A stretch of 64,000 nt of DNA from Chitinophaga pinensis (GTDB taxonomy: Bacteria > Bacteroidota > Bacteroidia > NS11-12g > UBA9320). This document shows positions 1 to 10,514 of this stretch, piece by piece; position 1 is the first letter of the stretch, and every line of letters starts with the position of its first letter. The notes under the pieces are model-generated. The model saw nothing but the letters and a program-made list of their open reading frames with translations, had not been told where the DNA came from and made no database searches. The stretch spans positions 160,803-224,802 of the forward strand of contig CAMDSC010000002.1 in NCBI GenBank assembly GCA_945907065.1, written 5' to 3'. The position numbers and the translations under genes are program-made.

Positions 1-1046
1 ACCAATTTTTGAATGGCGGGGATACGGGTACTTCCTCCTACTAATATTACTTCATCTATTTCTGAAATAGTGTAACCTGAATCTTTTAAAGCCTTTTTGC
101 ATGGTTCCAAAGATCTTTGAATTAATTTATCAGCCAATTGCTCAAATTTTGCTCTGGATAATGTGCGAACCAAATGTTTAGGCATTCCGTTTACCGGCAT
201 TATATAAGGCAAATTGATTTCTGTTTGCTGTGCACTTGATAATTCAATCTTGGCTTTTTCAGCTGCTTCTTTTAAGCGTTGCAATGCCATTGGATCCATA
301 CGTAAATCCAAACCTTCATCTTTTTTAAATTCATCTGCTAACCAATCAATGATTACGTGGTCGAAATCATCACCGCCTAAGTGAGTATCACCGTTAGTTG
401 ATTTTACTTCAAAAACTCCATCACCTAATTCAAGGATTGAAATATCAAACGTTCCACCACCTAAATCATAAACAGCAATTTTCATGTCTTTGGTACGCTT
501 ATCCATTCCATAAGCCAAAGCTGCTGCTGTTGGTTCGTTAACAATGCGTTCCACTTTCAATCCTGCAATTTCGCCAGCTTCTTTAGTTGCCTGACGTTGT
601 GCATCATTAAAATATGCAGGAACTGTAATTACAGCTCTCGTTACTTCCATACCTAAATAATCTTCAGCAGTTTTTTTCATTTTTTGCAAAACAATGGCTG
701 AAATTTCTTGAGGCGTATATTTTCTATCACCTATTTGAACACGAGGGGTATCGTTATCACCTTTTACTATTTTGTAGGTAATGCTTTTCATTTCCTCAGT
801 AACTTCACTAAATTTACGACCCATATATCGCTTGATGGAGCTTACTGTGTTTTGAGGATTTGTGATAGCCTGACGTTTGGCAGGATCTCCTACTTTACGT
901 TCTCCATTGCCATTATCCAAAAAAGCTACAATGGATGGTGTAGTTCTGTGGCCTTCACTGTTTGGAATAACCACTGGTTCATTTCCTTCTAAAACTGATA
1001 CACACGAATTGGTTGTACCTAAGTCTATTCCTATTACTTTGCTCAT
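1..1046 (-). CDS. dnaK: Molecular chaperone DnaK (Hsp70), partial; C-terminus lies outside window
   Basis: Minus-strand translation from 1046: [42 protein letters not shown]...; contains [15 protein letters not shown] and [14 protein letters not shown] signatures. Missing from ORF track because it runs off the left edge. Confidence 0.97.
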   Translation of the reverse strand, partial: MSKVIGIDLGTTNSCVSVLEGNEPVVIPNSEGHRTTPSIVAFLDNGNGERKVGDPAKRQAITNPQNTVSSIKRYMGRKFSEVTEEMKSITYKIVKGDNDTPRVQIGDRKYTPQEISAIVLQKMKKTAEDYLGMEVTRAVITVPAYFNDAQRQATKEAGEIAGLKVERIVNEPTAAALAYGMDKRTKDMKIAVYDLGGGTFDISILELGDGVFEVKSTNGDTHLGGDDFDHVIIDWLADEFKKDEGLDLRMDPMALQRLKEAAEKAKIELSSAQQTEINLPYIMPVNGMPKHLVRTLSRAKFEQLADKLIQRSLEPCKKALKDSGYTISEIDEVILVGGSTRIPAIQKL

Positions 1047-1143
1047 TTTATTTTACTTGTTTAATGTTTTGTAAACAATAAAAATGCCAAAGGAATTTTG
1101 ATATTAAATTCTGCCAATACGACAGAAACGAGAATCAATACAC

Positions 1144-1172
1144 AAAAAAAAGCATCCGCTTTTGACGGATGC
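1144..1172 (-). terminator. Rho-independent terminator downstream of cold-shock gene
   Basis: Minus strand GCATCCG-tcaaaag-CGGATGC followed by T8 tract. Confidence 0.75.
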
Positions 1173-1200
1173 TTTACGATTTTTAAAAAAGAAATATTAA

Positions 1201-1395
1201 TTATCCTACTTTTACGTTAACCGCATTAATACCTTTTTGACCTTGCTCAACTTCAAAGCTAACTTTATCATTCTCACGAATGGTATCGATTAAACCTGAT
1301 GAATGAACGAAGATGTCTGCTCCACCATTGCTTGGTGAAATAAATCCGAAACCTTTAGTTTCGTTAAAAAATTTTACTGTTCCTTGTTGTGACAT
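1201..1395 (-). CDS. Cold-shock domain protein (CspA family)
   Basis: [38 protein letters not shown]1 (KGFGFI) and RNP2 (DIFVH) motifs. Confidence 0.95.
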   Translation of the reverse strand: MSQQGTVKFFNETKGFGFISPSNGGADIFVHSSGLIDTIRENDKVSFEVEQGQKGINAVNVKVG

Positions 1396-1423
1396 TGTTT
1401 TGTTATTTAATATTTTAAAAGGT

Positions 1424-1431
1424 CAAAGGTA
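1424..1431 (-). promoter_or_regulatory. Bacteroidetes -7 promoter box (TACCTTTG) for cspA-like gene
   Basis: TAnnTTTG on minus strand ~28 nt upstream of ATG at 1395. Confidence 0.5.
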
Positions 1432-1612
1432 GACCTTTATTCTGTTAAACCTTAATTTATTTTATTACTTCCTGATATTTTAAAATAATAATCAAACTCA
1501 TTAAGAAAATTATCACACAAAGCATAACCCTAGACATCAATTTAAAACCTCCTTTTATCGACAGTAATATTGCTACTTTGGTAACAATTATCCTTAATTT
1601 GCGTTATTAGTC

Positions 1613-4099
1613 TTGATGATACGATTCATTACCCTCGTCACATTTTTTTTTAATATTTATACACTAGCTATCGCTCAGCGCTATTTTATATTAAGTGGCA
1701 ATGTTAAAGATTCAACTGGCCAAATAATACCGGGAGCAACCATAAGGCTGCGTAATGACAATTTAGGAACAGCAACTGATGACAATGGTAATTTTAAATT
1801 TAAACTTGAAGAAGGTTATTATGAAATAGCTATTTCTGCTGTTGGTTATCAGGTTTATTCTTTAAATACACCTATTAATCGCAATGTATCTGTTAAAATT
1901 GTATTAATTGAAAAGCAAACTAATTTAAAAGAAATACAAGTTACCAATAAAAAACACGACCCTTCATGGGATATTATTCAACAAGTAATTGCCAATAGAA
2001 ATAAAATAAACTCTGGCCTTATAAATTATAAGTGTTCAGGATATATTAAGGCTTCCGATATATTAATTATAGATTCTGCGGCACTTAAAAAAAAGGAAAA
2101 AGCCAGAAAGAAACAACCATTAAATATTGATTCCATTGAAGCTGATTTAAAAAAATTGACACCCAATATACCTGATATGAATTTTGCAGAGGTTAATTTA
2201 GTGAAATATTGGGGTCGCCCAGCTAATATTAAAGAAGAACGATCGGGTGTAAGAATTATTGGTGATAAATATTCTCTTTATTTTTTGAGTGTTACGGATG
2301 GCGAATTTGATTTTTATAAAAACCAGGTGGAACTTGGAAAACTAAGCGAAGTTAAATATGTTTCCCCGTTTAGTCCAGGAGCAAATGTTTCGTATCGATT
2401 TAAATTTCTTGGCTCTTATTATGAAGAAACAAGAAAAGTATATCGTATAAAAATTATTCCTCGAAAAATTGGAAACGCTCTATTTGAAGGTGAAGTAGAA
2501 ATTTATGACAGTTTGTGGCTCATCAAAAGTATCGACTTTTCTTTAAATCCTAATCATATTCCACTTTTCAAATCCTTCGACATAAAGCAGGAATATGAAC
2601 TAACTTCCAATGGATTTGTGTTTGTAAAAAATCAAACCTTTACCTACACCAAATCCTCTAAAAACATTAAAAGAGAGGGTAAAACAACTGTTTATTACTC
2701 TAATTACGAAACAAATCTTAAATTACCTCCTAAGTTTTTTGGAAATGAAATTAGTGCAGCCTTCGATTCTGCTTATGAACGAAATGCCAATTGGTGGACC
2801 CAACAGCGAAAAGATACTTTAAGCAAAAACGAAATGATATTTACCCGCTATAGGGATAGTATTTATTCGGTTCACACGAGTAAGGCATTCCTTGATTCCA
2901 TTGATAAGGTATATAATAAAATTACTTTGTTAAAAGTTGTATGGTTTGGTCAAGGGTATATTAATAGAGATAAAAAACTCAAGATAGATTTTGCTCCTTT
3001 ATTTAGTATGATTCAGCCTGCAAGTATTGGAGGTTTGAGGGCTAGTTATTTTACAAGTGTTTATAAAAGGCTTAAAAATAGGCAAGCTATATATAATTGG
3101 ACTAATTTAAGTTATGGTTTTAATAATGAAGATATAAAAGGTTCCTTCAATTTTATACATCTTTATAATCCTATTAGAAGATCAAGCTATAATATTTCCG
3201 TTTCACGCGATTTTATGATGATAAATCCTTTCGAAGCCTACATAAATATGTTTCGCCGAAGCAATTTTTTTGATCAAAAACGATTGCAGTTAGGTCATGA
3301 ATTTGAAGTAATTAACGGTTTGTATTTTACTTCTAATATTAGTTTTAGCGACAGACAAGATATAACTGGTTACAAATTTTGGAAATTGGGGGATGAAATT
3401 TTTAAAACCAATAATCAACCGGTTGAATTTAAACCTCATAAATCTACCGAAATAAAATTGGCGCTGAGTTATACACCCAAGCAGCAATATATAAGAGAGC
3501 CTAAAGAAAAAATCATTTTAGGTAGTAAATTTCCTAAGTTTTCACTTGTATATAATCAAGGGGTTAAAGGACTATTAAATAGTGATGTCAACTTTAATTA
3601 CATTCAGTCCTCAATTAGCCAAACAATTAATTATGGACGAATAGGTGTTGCAAATTACAATGTTAGTACCGGCAAATTTTTTAATAAAAAAATGCTACCA
3701 ATTGTTGACTATAAATATCAGCGTCGTGGCGATCCTTTTTTGCTTACCAGTCCGTTAGGCACTTTTCAACTTTTACCAAAAACATTTCCTACTTTTAGTT
3801 GGTATCTTGAAGCTCATTATTGGCAAAGTTTCAATGGATTTTTGACCAGCAGTTTTCCTCCTTTTAAACGCTTTAACATAAATGCATCTGCAGGTTCTTC
3901 AATGTTATGGGCATTTGAAAACAACATGCGACATATCGAAATTTGTTATGGGGTTAATAAAGTAGTTAAATTTATTCGGCAAACTTTAAAGGTTGGAATA
4001 TATTACAGCAACGGATACAATAACAGTGGAGGTTATTATCAGGGCTTTAAATTTTCTTTAGAAAGCTATAATATTAGAGACAATTCTTGGTCGTTTTAA
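1613..4099 (+). CDS. DUF5686-like protein with N-terminal carboxypeptidase-regulatory-like (CarboxypepD_reg) domain, predicted outer membrane
   Basis: Signal peptide, then FILSGNVKDSTGQIIPGATIRLRNDNLGTATDDNGNFKFKL...; long C-terminal barrel-like part typical of the DUF5686 family. Confidence 0.8.
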   Translation: MMIRFITLVTFFFNIYTLAIAQRYFILSGNVKDSTGQIIPGATIRLRNDNLGTATDDNGNFKFKLEEGYYEIAISAVGYQVYSLNTPINRNVSVKIVLIEKQTNLKEIQVTNKKHDPSWDIIQQVIANRNKINSGLINYKCSGYIKASDILIIDSAALKKKEKARKKQPLNIDSIEADLKKLTPNIPDMNFAEVNLVKYWGRPANIKEERSGVRIIGDKYSLYFLSVTDGEFDFYKNQVELGKLSEVKYVSPFSPGANVSYRFKFLGSYYEETRKVYRIKIIPRKIGNALFEGEVEIYDSLWLIKSIDFSLNPNHIPLFKSFDIKQEYELTSNGFVFVKNQTFTYTKSSKNIKREGKTTVYYSNYETNLKLPPKFFGNEISAAFDSAYERNANWWTQQRKDTLSKNEMIFTRYRDSIYSVHTSKAFLDSIDKVYNKITLLKVVWFGQGYINRDKKLKIDFAPLFSMIQPASIGGLRASYFTSVYKRLKNRQAIYNWTNLSYGFNNEDIKGSFNFIHLYNPIRRSSYNISVSRDFMMINPFEAYINMFRRSNFFDQKRLQLGHEFEVINGLYFTSNISFSDRQDITGYKFWKLGDEIFKTNNQPVEFKPHKSTEIKLALSYTPKQQYIREPKEKIILGSKFPKFSLVYNQGVKGLLNSDVNFNYIQSSISQTINYGRIGVANYNVSTGKFFNKKMLPIVDYKYQRRGDPFLLTSPLGTFQLLPKTFPTFSWYLEAHYWQSFNGFLTSSFPPFKRFNINASAGSSMLWAFENNMRHIEICYGVNKVVKFIRQTLKVGIYYSNGYNNSGGYYQGFKFSLESYNIRDNSWSF

Positions 4100-4539
4100 A
4101 CATTAGTAGTTGAAAAATAGGAACATATTGCAACTGCCAAACACAAAGGGCTAATCATAAACGTATCTAATTTAGCAAATTCACTTCCTCTGAAAGTTTT
4201 TGTAAAACCAACATATTTAAAACTACCTAAAGCTCTAGCCATAAAAATTATTCCTGTAATTCTGTTTCCCCAAATAATGGTTTCCTTATTAAAAATTCCA
4301 CTAAGTATATCTGTTTGAGCGATGCAAAATAGTGACATGGTTATAAATAAAAGTATATAAAGTAGAAGTACTACCTTAGCCGGTCCATGTCTTTTCTTTT
4401 TATGCTTTGAGTTATTTGGAAACGCATATTTCAAACCAGTTTTACCACCCAAAAACCAAAATGAATGCATGATTGAAAGGGCAACAAAAGCACTTAAATT
4501 AAAAAGTATTGGAAAAATTGTACTCATATTGTGTTGCAA
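4096..4539 (-). CDS. DUF3995-like small membrane protein
   Basis: Four hydrophobic segments; SIMHSFWFLGGKTGLKYAFP near N-terminus resembles DUF3995 proteins. Confidence 0.55.
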   Translation of the reverse strand: MQHNMSTIFPILFNLSAFVALSIMHSFWFLGGKTGLKYAFPNNSKHKKKRHGPAKVVLLLYILLFITMSLFCIAQTDILSGIFNKETIIWGNRITGIIFMARALGSFKYVGFTKTFRGSEFAKLDTFMISPLCLAVAICSYFSTTNV

Positions 4540-4555
4540 TAATAATTTAAAATCC

Positions 4556-7021
4556 TTACTCGTACCAATACACCCGTTTTACACGCGGTGAAATAGAAGT
4601 AAGGGCTTCATAAGGAATTGTTCCAATTTTTTCAGCCATGTTTTCTATTGAAAGTCCTTTCCCAAAAAGCAATACATCATCCCCTTCCTTGCAATCAATA
4701 TCGGAAACATCTGCCATAAACATGTCCATGCATATTTTACCAACTGTGGGTGCTTTTTTATTATTTATTAAAACTTCCCAGTTTCCATTACTTAGTTTTC
4801 TATTAAAACCATCCGCATAACCAATGGCAATAATGGCAATAGTTCTGTCTTTATCACTTATCGAATGTAAGCCATAACTTATTCCTTCTCCGGCCTTTAC
4901 TTTTTTTAGTTGTGAAATATAGGATTTTAAACTTCCGGCCTCGATTAAGGCAGTTCGGTTAAAATCGGATGGATCAATTCCATGCAATCCAATTCCCAAG
5001 CGAATCATATCAAAAACACCTTCAGGATAATGCAACACACCGGCACTATTGAGAATATGTAGAAGCGGTTGATTTGGCAATGCTTTAACCAAATTATCAG
5101 CGGTATTTTTAAACAATTGGATTTGACTTTTTGTAAAATCACTCAACCGGCTTTCATCACTTCCGGCCAAATGACTAAAAATACTCTTTACTTCAATAAA
5201 TGGATTTTTAACAAGTTCTGCTTTCAAAAGTTCCACCTCGTCAGGCGAAAACCCCAACCTATGCATTCCTGTATCAAATTCAATATGAATTCCGTGACCT
5301 GATTTTCCTGAATTTTCACATGCTTTTATAAACGAATACAATAATCGAAAGCTATAAATTTCGGGTTCCAAATTGTATTCCAGCATGGTGTCAAAAGCCC
5401 GTTCATCAGGATTCATCACCATTATGGGTTTGGTTATTCCCTTTTGCCGCAAGGCCACTCCCTCATCCGTGTAGGCAACTGCCAAATAATCTACTCCGGC
5501 ATCCTGCAATAATTTAGCTACTTCAAAACTTCCTGATCCATAGGAATACGCTTTTACCATTCCCATGGTTTTGGTTTGCTTGGGAACCAAAGATTTAAAA
5601 TATCTGAAATTGGATTCGATGGCTGAAAGGTTAATTTCAAAAACCGTTTGATGGGTTTGTTTCTCAAGCAATTTCACTACTTGTTCCAATCCAAAATTAC
5701 GAGCTCCTTTTAAAAGAATGCTTTCATTTTTGAAAGATTTTAAATCAAATTTTGAAAGGAAATTTTCGGTGGAATGGTAAAATACTTTGTTTGGTATTTC
5801 TATTAAATGAGCATTGGCTTCCAACTCCGGGCCTATTCCAATAAAGCGGTCTATTTCTTTTGCTTTTAAAATTGAATTAACTACGGAATACAGTTCAGCC
5901 GATGATTTTTCAGTTTGCAAAATGTCTGTTAAAATAACTGTTCGGCTTCGTGAGTTATCCTGACGGGTAACAAAATCAACCGAAATTTCAAGAGAGTTTA
6001 TATCCGAATTATAGGTATCGTTGATTAAAATGGTATTGTTAATTCCTTCAATTTTTTGCAACCGCATTTCTACAGGCTGCAATTCACTTAGTTTTTTAAA
6101 AATAAAATCTAATTCAAAACCCAGATATAACCCTGTTAAAAGACATGTAGCCGAATTTTCGACCGAAGCCAAATCATCAAAAGGTATGCTATAAACATAG
6201 GTTAAACCTTTATATTTTGCCCTTACTTGTTTATCAGCTAATGGGGTTATAAATAAATCAGCCGTGGTTTTTGTTGAACTCCAGGTAAGCAATTTTCTTC
6301 CGGGTTTACTTACTTCCCAATTCCTTAAAAATTCATCTACCACAAAATTCCCTTCTTGTGCTAAAAGCACTTGGCAATTTTCAAATAAAGCAAATTTCTG
6401 AAAAGTTTTTTGGGCTGAATCTTCAAAATTTTCGGAATGAGCATCGCCCAAATTGGTAAAAATACCAATGGTAGGTTTTAGTATTTCTTCCAAAATTTCC
6501 ATTTCACCGGGCATTGAAATCCCTGCTTCAAAAATTCCTAAGTCATACAAATTATCCATTTGCCAAACCGACAAAGGAACCCCAACTTGTGAATTATAAC
6601 TCTTTGGATTGCGAACTACCCTAAGTTTTGAATGAATAATTTGATACAACCACTCTTTTACAATAGTTTTTCCATTACTGCCTGTAATCCCAATTACAGG
6701 GTATTGAAAGGTTTGGCGATGATGAGCACATAATTTTTGAAGTGCTTTTACCGTATCATCAACCACAATAAAATTAATTCCTTCACTCGAAATAGTTGAA
6801 GGAATATGATTTACAACAAAGCATTTTATGCCTTCATTTATTAGCTCAGCAATATGATTATGGCCATCGTTTCGTGGCCCTGTGATAGCAAAAAACAACG
6901 TAGCTTCAGTCTCTATAATCCTGCGACTATCAATACTTAAATGCTTAATCCTAAAATCGGGAAATGGTAATTGAGTCTTTCCATTAATAATTTGGGCTAT
7001 ATTGGAAATGCTGTAAGACAT
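4556..7021 (-). CDS. murF: Bifunctional UDP-N-acetylmuramoyl-tripeptide:D-Ala-D-Ala ligase / alanine racemase (MurF-Alr fusion)
   Basis: N-terminal Mur ligase with ATP loop GITGSNGKTIVKEWL; C-terminal PLP-dependent racemase with MVKAYSYGSGSFEVAK. Fusion common in Bacteroidetes. Confidence 0.95.
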   Translation of the reverse strand: MSYSISNIAQIINGKTQLPFPDFRIKHLSIDSRRIIETEATLFFAITGPRNDGHNHIAELINEGIKCFVVNHIPSTISSEGINFIVVDDTVKALQKLCAHHRQTFQYPVIGITGSNGKTIVKEWLYQIIHSKLRVVRNPKSYNSQVGVPLSVWQMDNLYDLGIFEAGISMPGEMEILEEILKPTIGIFTNLGDAHSENFEDSAQKTFQKFALFENCQVLLAQEGNFVVDEFLRNWEVSKPGRKLLTWSSTKTTADLFITPLADKQVRAKYKGLTYVYSIPFDDLASVENSATCLLTGLYLGFELDFIFKKLSELQPVEMRLQKIEGINNTILINDTYNSDINSLEISVDFVTRQDNSRSRTVILTDILQTEKSSAELYSVVNSILKAKEIDRFIGIGPELEANAHLIEIPNKVFYHSTENFLSKFDLKSFKNESILLKGARNFGLEQVVKLLEKQTHQTVFEINLSAIESNFRYFKSLVPKQTKTMGMVKAYSYGSGSFEVAKLLQDAGVDYLAVAYTDEGVALRQKGITKPIMVMNPDERAFDTMLEYNLEPEIYSFRLLYSFIKACENSGKSGHGIHIEFDTGMHRLGFSPDEVELLKAELVKNPFIEVKSIFSHLAGSDESRLSDFTKSQIQLFKNTADNLVKALPNQPLLHILNSAGVLHYPEGVFDMIRLGIGLHGIDPSDFNRTALIEAGSLKSYISQLKKVKAGEGISYGLHSISDKDRTIAIIAIGYADGFNRKLSNGNWEVLINNKKAPTVGKICMDMFMADVSDIDCKEGDDVLLFGKGLSIENMAEKIGTIPYEALTSISPRVKRVYWYE

Positions 7022-7031
7022 GGTTGCAAAT

Positions 7032-8069
7032 TTAGTTATTCATTAATAGCTTTTGCGCTACATTATTAGCTATGGCTTTCCTGCCTGTATAATTGTAATG
7101 TTCGGTAGTCCAGTTTTGGTCGGTATAATCTTTGCCTTGCACCACCTCCAAATTATCAACTACTATAACTCCTTTAGCCGTATATCTTTTCACCAAATAA
7201 TCACGGTTATAGCGAATCAATTGCGCTAATGATTTACCGGCCAAACTATCTGCATAGTCTGTGTTTTCAGCTAAAAGATTGAAAACAACATTAATGTATT
7301 TGTAACCACAAACTCTTACAATTTCATCTAAGTCTTTAACCCTTGGATTATCTTCATCAATTACAAAAGCATAAGCTTTTACATAATGATCGGCCAAGGT
7401 TCGTTTGGGCATATCTTCACTTCCATCCGGCAAGGGAAATTTCACTGCTTCACACCATGTTTTAATGGTTGGGTAAGGAAATTCTATACCGTTTACTTCC
7501 AGCTTGTCATCCGTCCATTGTTTCCACATTTTGTGGTCTCGTTCGTGTTCCGAGACATTATCATAATCGTTCAATGCTGCCCTAAGATGAATCCAAACTG
7601 GGGGTTGATTGGCGTAATATAAAGCTTGCTTTTGCAATGCAGTTTCCAACCCTGAATGAATACATGCCTGATCCAAAGTTCTTAAATTAAGAGTAACAAT
7701 GACAGTTTTAACTTTCCCATTGGGAGGAATCCTTTTTATTAATGGTAAATAAATTCCAGCGTGATAGGCTTGATGCGTAATATCTCCCAACTTTTTATTT
7801 GGTAATTGTTCGGCTATCAGTCCGCTAATACTTGTGGTAATTGAATCCTTAACCGGGTCGTAACTTATATTGCTCGATTCACCAAAATACAGCACATCAC
7901 AGGAGTTGCTAAGCCTTAAAAGTTTTTGTAATTCGGGACCTTCCTTTGCTAACTCTTCGGGCCAAATGAATTTTGTAAAAAGAGCATTAAACCCTATTGC
8001 AATGGCTGCAAGGACTAAAATTCTTATTGCTATTTTTATATCTCCCATATTAAAATTGAAAATACACAA
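7032..8069 (-). CDS. Hypothetical secreted/SGNH-like protein partnered with MBOAT acyltransferase
   Basis: Single N-terminal TM; LYFGESSNISYDPVKDS...; overlaps the upstream MBOAT gene by 20 bp (likely translational coupling). Confidence 0.6.
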   Translation of the reverse strand: MCIFNFNMGDIKIAIRILVLAAIAIGFNALFTKFIWPEELAKEGPELQKLLRLSNSCDVLYFGESSNISYDPVKDSITTSISGLIAEQLPNKKLGDITHQAYHAGIYLPLIKRIPPNGKVKTVIVTLNLRTLDQACIHSGLETALQKQALYYANQPPVWIHLRAALNDYDNVSEHERDHKMWKQWTDDKLEVNGIEFPYPTIKTWCEAVKFPLPDGSEDMPKRTLADHYVKAYAFVIDEDNPRVKDLDEIVRVCGYKYINVVFNLLAENTDYADSLAGKSLAQLIRYNRDYLVKRYTAKGVIVVDNLEVVQGKDYTDQNWTTEHYNYTGRKAIANNVAQKLLMNN

Positions 8070-9471
8070 ACGGATGTTTTACAGTTCCTGCAAACATTAA
8101 AATACAACCTAACAAAATAGCATAAACCAACCACCGTATTCCCCAAGGTTTACTTTCCAAAAATGAGTCGATTCGCTTATTGTAAAGCATCACATCAAAT
8201 ACCACAAAAACTGACATTACTAGCCAAACAAAATTAGTTACCTCCAAAGTTTGCGTTCCTAAAGGTTTTAACACCGATTTAAAAATATGCTTGGCATGTT
8301 CAAAATTATTGGCTCTAAAAAATACCCAGGCAATGGTAACTATTACAAAGGTTTTTATTCCTCCGATTAAGCGCAAAATCTTAAACTTTGATTCTGACAA
8401 ATTAAGGATGGGTTTGGTAAAATGTTCAGCCAAATAAGCTAAGCCATGAATGGCTCCCCAAGCAATAAAGGTATAATTAGCTCCATGCCAAAATCCACTT
8501 ACCAAAAAAACAATCAAAATATTTATAACCCAACGTGGAACTCCAACCTTATTACCGCCCATTGGGATATAAAGATAATCCTTAAACCAAGTAGTGAGTG
8601 AAATATGCCAGCGTTTCCAAAATTGAGTAACAGAACTTGATAAATAAGGTGTTCTAAAATTATCAACCAATTGAATCCCCAACCAAATGGAAGCCCCTTG
8701 AGCAATCAATGAATAGCCTGAAAAATCAGCATAAATCTGAATCCCGAACATTACCATTCCTAATAAAACAGAACTGCTTGCATAATCTTCAGGCTTATTG
8801 AAAACTAAATCGGTATAATTTCCGGCATTATCGGCAATGCACATTTTAAGAAAAAATCCCAATAGCATTAACCTAAATCCATTGGCAAAATTTTTATAAA
8901 GTGGTTTGTGATTGGCAAAAATTTGGGTAGAAAGGTGATGAAACCGTTCTATTGGCCCGGCCACAAGTGGCGGAAAATAAGCCACAAAAGCGGCATACCG
9001 CGGCAAACTGGTTTCTGCCTTTTGCCTTCCGTAATACACATCAAAAGTGTAACTCAACGATTGAAAAGTATAAAACGAAATTCCAACTGGGATAGAAAAA
9101 TAAATAGCATTCATCACCATCCCTTTTATTGGATGTTCAGCTCTGTAAATATTGGCCATCATAGGGTCAATATCCTTTAAAAACAAGGAAAGGTATTTAA
9201 AAACAAAGAGTAGTCCAATATTAAAACACAGACTTAACGCCAAATATGCTTTCTTATAGCTTTTATTTTTAGACTCTGAAATTTTTAGAGCAAAATAGAA
9301 ATCGACACATGTAGAAAGAAGTAACAACACTAAAAATTGAGGTTGCAAAAACCCATAAAAAATATAACCGGCCGCCAATAAAAAAATCCATCTTACCCTA
9401 AAAGGAAGTAAGTAGTAAATTAAAACTACCAGAGGAAGAAAAATAAAAAAAGGAAGTGAATTAAAAAGCAA
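8050..9471 (-). CDS. MBOAT family O-acyltransferase (AlgI-like)
   Basis: MLFNSLPFFIFLPLVVLIYYLLP...; FADFSGYSLIAQGASIWLGIQLVDNFRTPYLSSSVTQFWKRWHISLTTWFKDYLYIPMGGN; SGFWHGANYTFIAWG. Confidence 0.93.
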   Translation of the reverse strand: MLFNSLPFFIFLPLVVLIYYLLPFRVRWIFLLAAGYIFYGFLQPQFLVLLLLSTCVDFYFALKISESKNKSYKKAYLALSLCFNIGLLFVFKYLSLFLKDIDPMMANIYRAEHPIKGMVMNAIYFSIPVGISFYTFQSLSYTFDVYYGRQKAETSLPRYAAFVAYFPPLVAGPIERFHHLSTQIFANHKPLYKNFANGFRLMLLGFFLKMCIADNAGNYTDLVFNKPEDYASSSVLLGMVMFGIQIYADFSGYSLIAQGASIWLGIQLVDNFRTPYLSSSVTQFWKRWHISLTTWFKDYLYIPMGGNKVGVPRWVINILIVFLVSGFWHGANYTFIAWGAIHGLAYLAEHFTKPILNLSESKFKILRLIGGIKTFVIVTIAWVFFRANNFEHAKHIFKSVLKPLGTQTLEVTNFVWLVMSVFVVFDVMLYNKRIDSFLESKPWGIRWLVYAILLGCILMFAGTVKHPFVYFQF

Positions 9472-9554
9472 GGATTTATTTTAGGTGCAAATAAAGAAAA
9501 AAGCCTTTGTAAATAATACAAAGACTTTTGACAAATAAACCTATAAAAACTAAC

Positions 9555-10391
9555 TTACATGAGCCTGAAGGAGATGGGAACATTAAATAGCACTCTAGCG
9601 GGATGACCATTGTTTCTACCTGGCTTCCATTTAGGCATTTCCCTTATCACTCGCATGGCTTCTATTTCAAAACCATAACCTGTTTCACTACAAGATAAAA
9701 TTTTTACATTAGATATAGAACCATCTTTTTCAATAATAAAACCTACTACCACCCGTGCATCTTTTCCATCTTCAATGGCACCCACTGGAAAAACTATTTT
9801 ACTTCCTAAATAAGGTGGAATATTATCATTACCACCTATAAATTCAGGCATTTCAGATACAAATATTACAGCATCTTCTATTTTATCAACTACTATTTTA
9901 TCCCCTGAATCTAAATCTCCGAGATATGGAAAAAGCTCAATACCAGTGCTGTCCTCATCTGGATTATTAATAACGCCGGTTACAAGTTTATTAATGTCAT
10001 CAACAGTAAGAGTATCAATATTTGAAATTCCATCGGTTATCTCTTTCCAAATATTAAGCATTCGGGTATCGCTTTTTTTCTCCACTAATTTTTTCTCTTC
10101 CTGCACTTTGGCAACTTCTTCTTTTTTAGTAGGTTCAGGAGGTGTCATATCCCAAGGCACATCCTTCCATTCATCCTTTATTGTTTCCTTAGCAAAAAGC
10201 ATAGTAATTTTGGGAATCATAAAAAGACTAAGAATACTGAAAACCGAAAACACTAACGCTCTGATAAGCGTCTTGTTGTAATTTTTTCGAATAGCGTAAG
10301 CCCCATAGGCTTTGTTTCTTTTCTCAAATACCAACTCGTTTCGTTCTTCGTCGGTTGGGTCAGTCCACTGGCTAAAATCTATCTTGCTCAT
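9555..10391 (-). CDS. Energy transducer TonB-like protein
   Basis: N-terminal TM; C-terminal TonB fold ARVVVGFIIEKDGSISNVKILSCSETGYGFEIEAMRVIREMPKWKPGRNNGHPARVLFNVPISFRL. Confidence 0.92.
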   Translation of the reverse strand: MSKIDFSQWTDPTDEERNELVFEKRNKAYGAYAIRKNYNKTLIRALVFSVFSILSLFMIPKITMLFAKETIKDEWKDVPWDMTPPEPTKKEEVAKVQEEKKLVEKKSDTRMLNIWKEITDGISNIDTLTVDDINKLVTGVINNPDEDSTGIELFPYLGDLDSGDKIVVDKIEDAVIFVSEMPEFIGGNDNIPPYLGSKIVFPVGAIEDGKDARVVVGFIIEKDGSISNVKILSCSETGYGFEIEAMRVIREMPKWKPGRNNGHPARVLFNVPISFRLM

Positions 10392-10514
10392 AACTTCGTA
10401 ATTTCTCTTAACAAAGTTACAAAGGGTTGAAGCCTTTAAATTCAGCTGCTTAAGCCGCTTGTAAAGCAGAGATTATTACTCGTAAAGCCGAATGGAACAA
10501 ATAATTTTTGAAGC

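Noticed and set aside
708-992. Plus-strand ORFs 708-992 and 877-1074
   Set aside because: They lie antisense to dnaK, whose minus-strand frame is continuous and highly conserved.
4556-7021. MurF-Alr fusion as a novelty
   Set aside because: Known and widespread architecture in Bacteroidetes.
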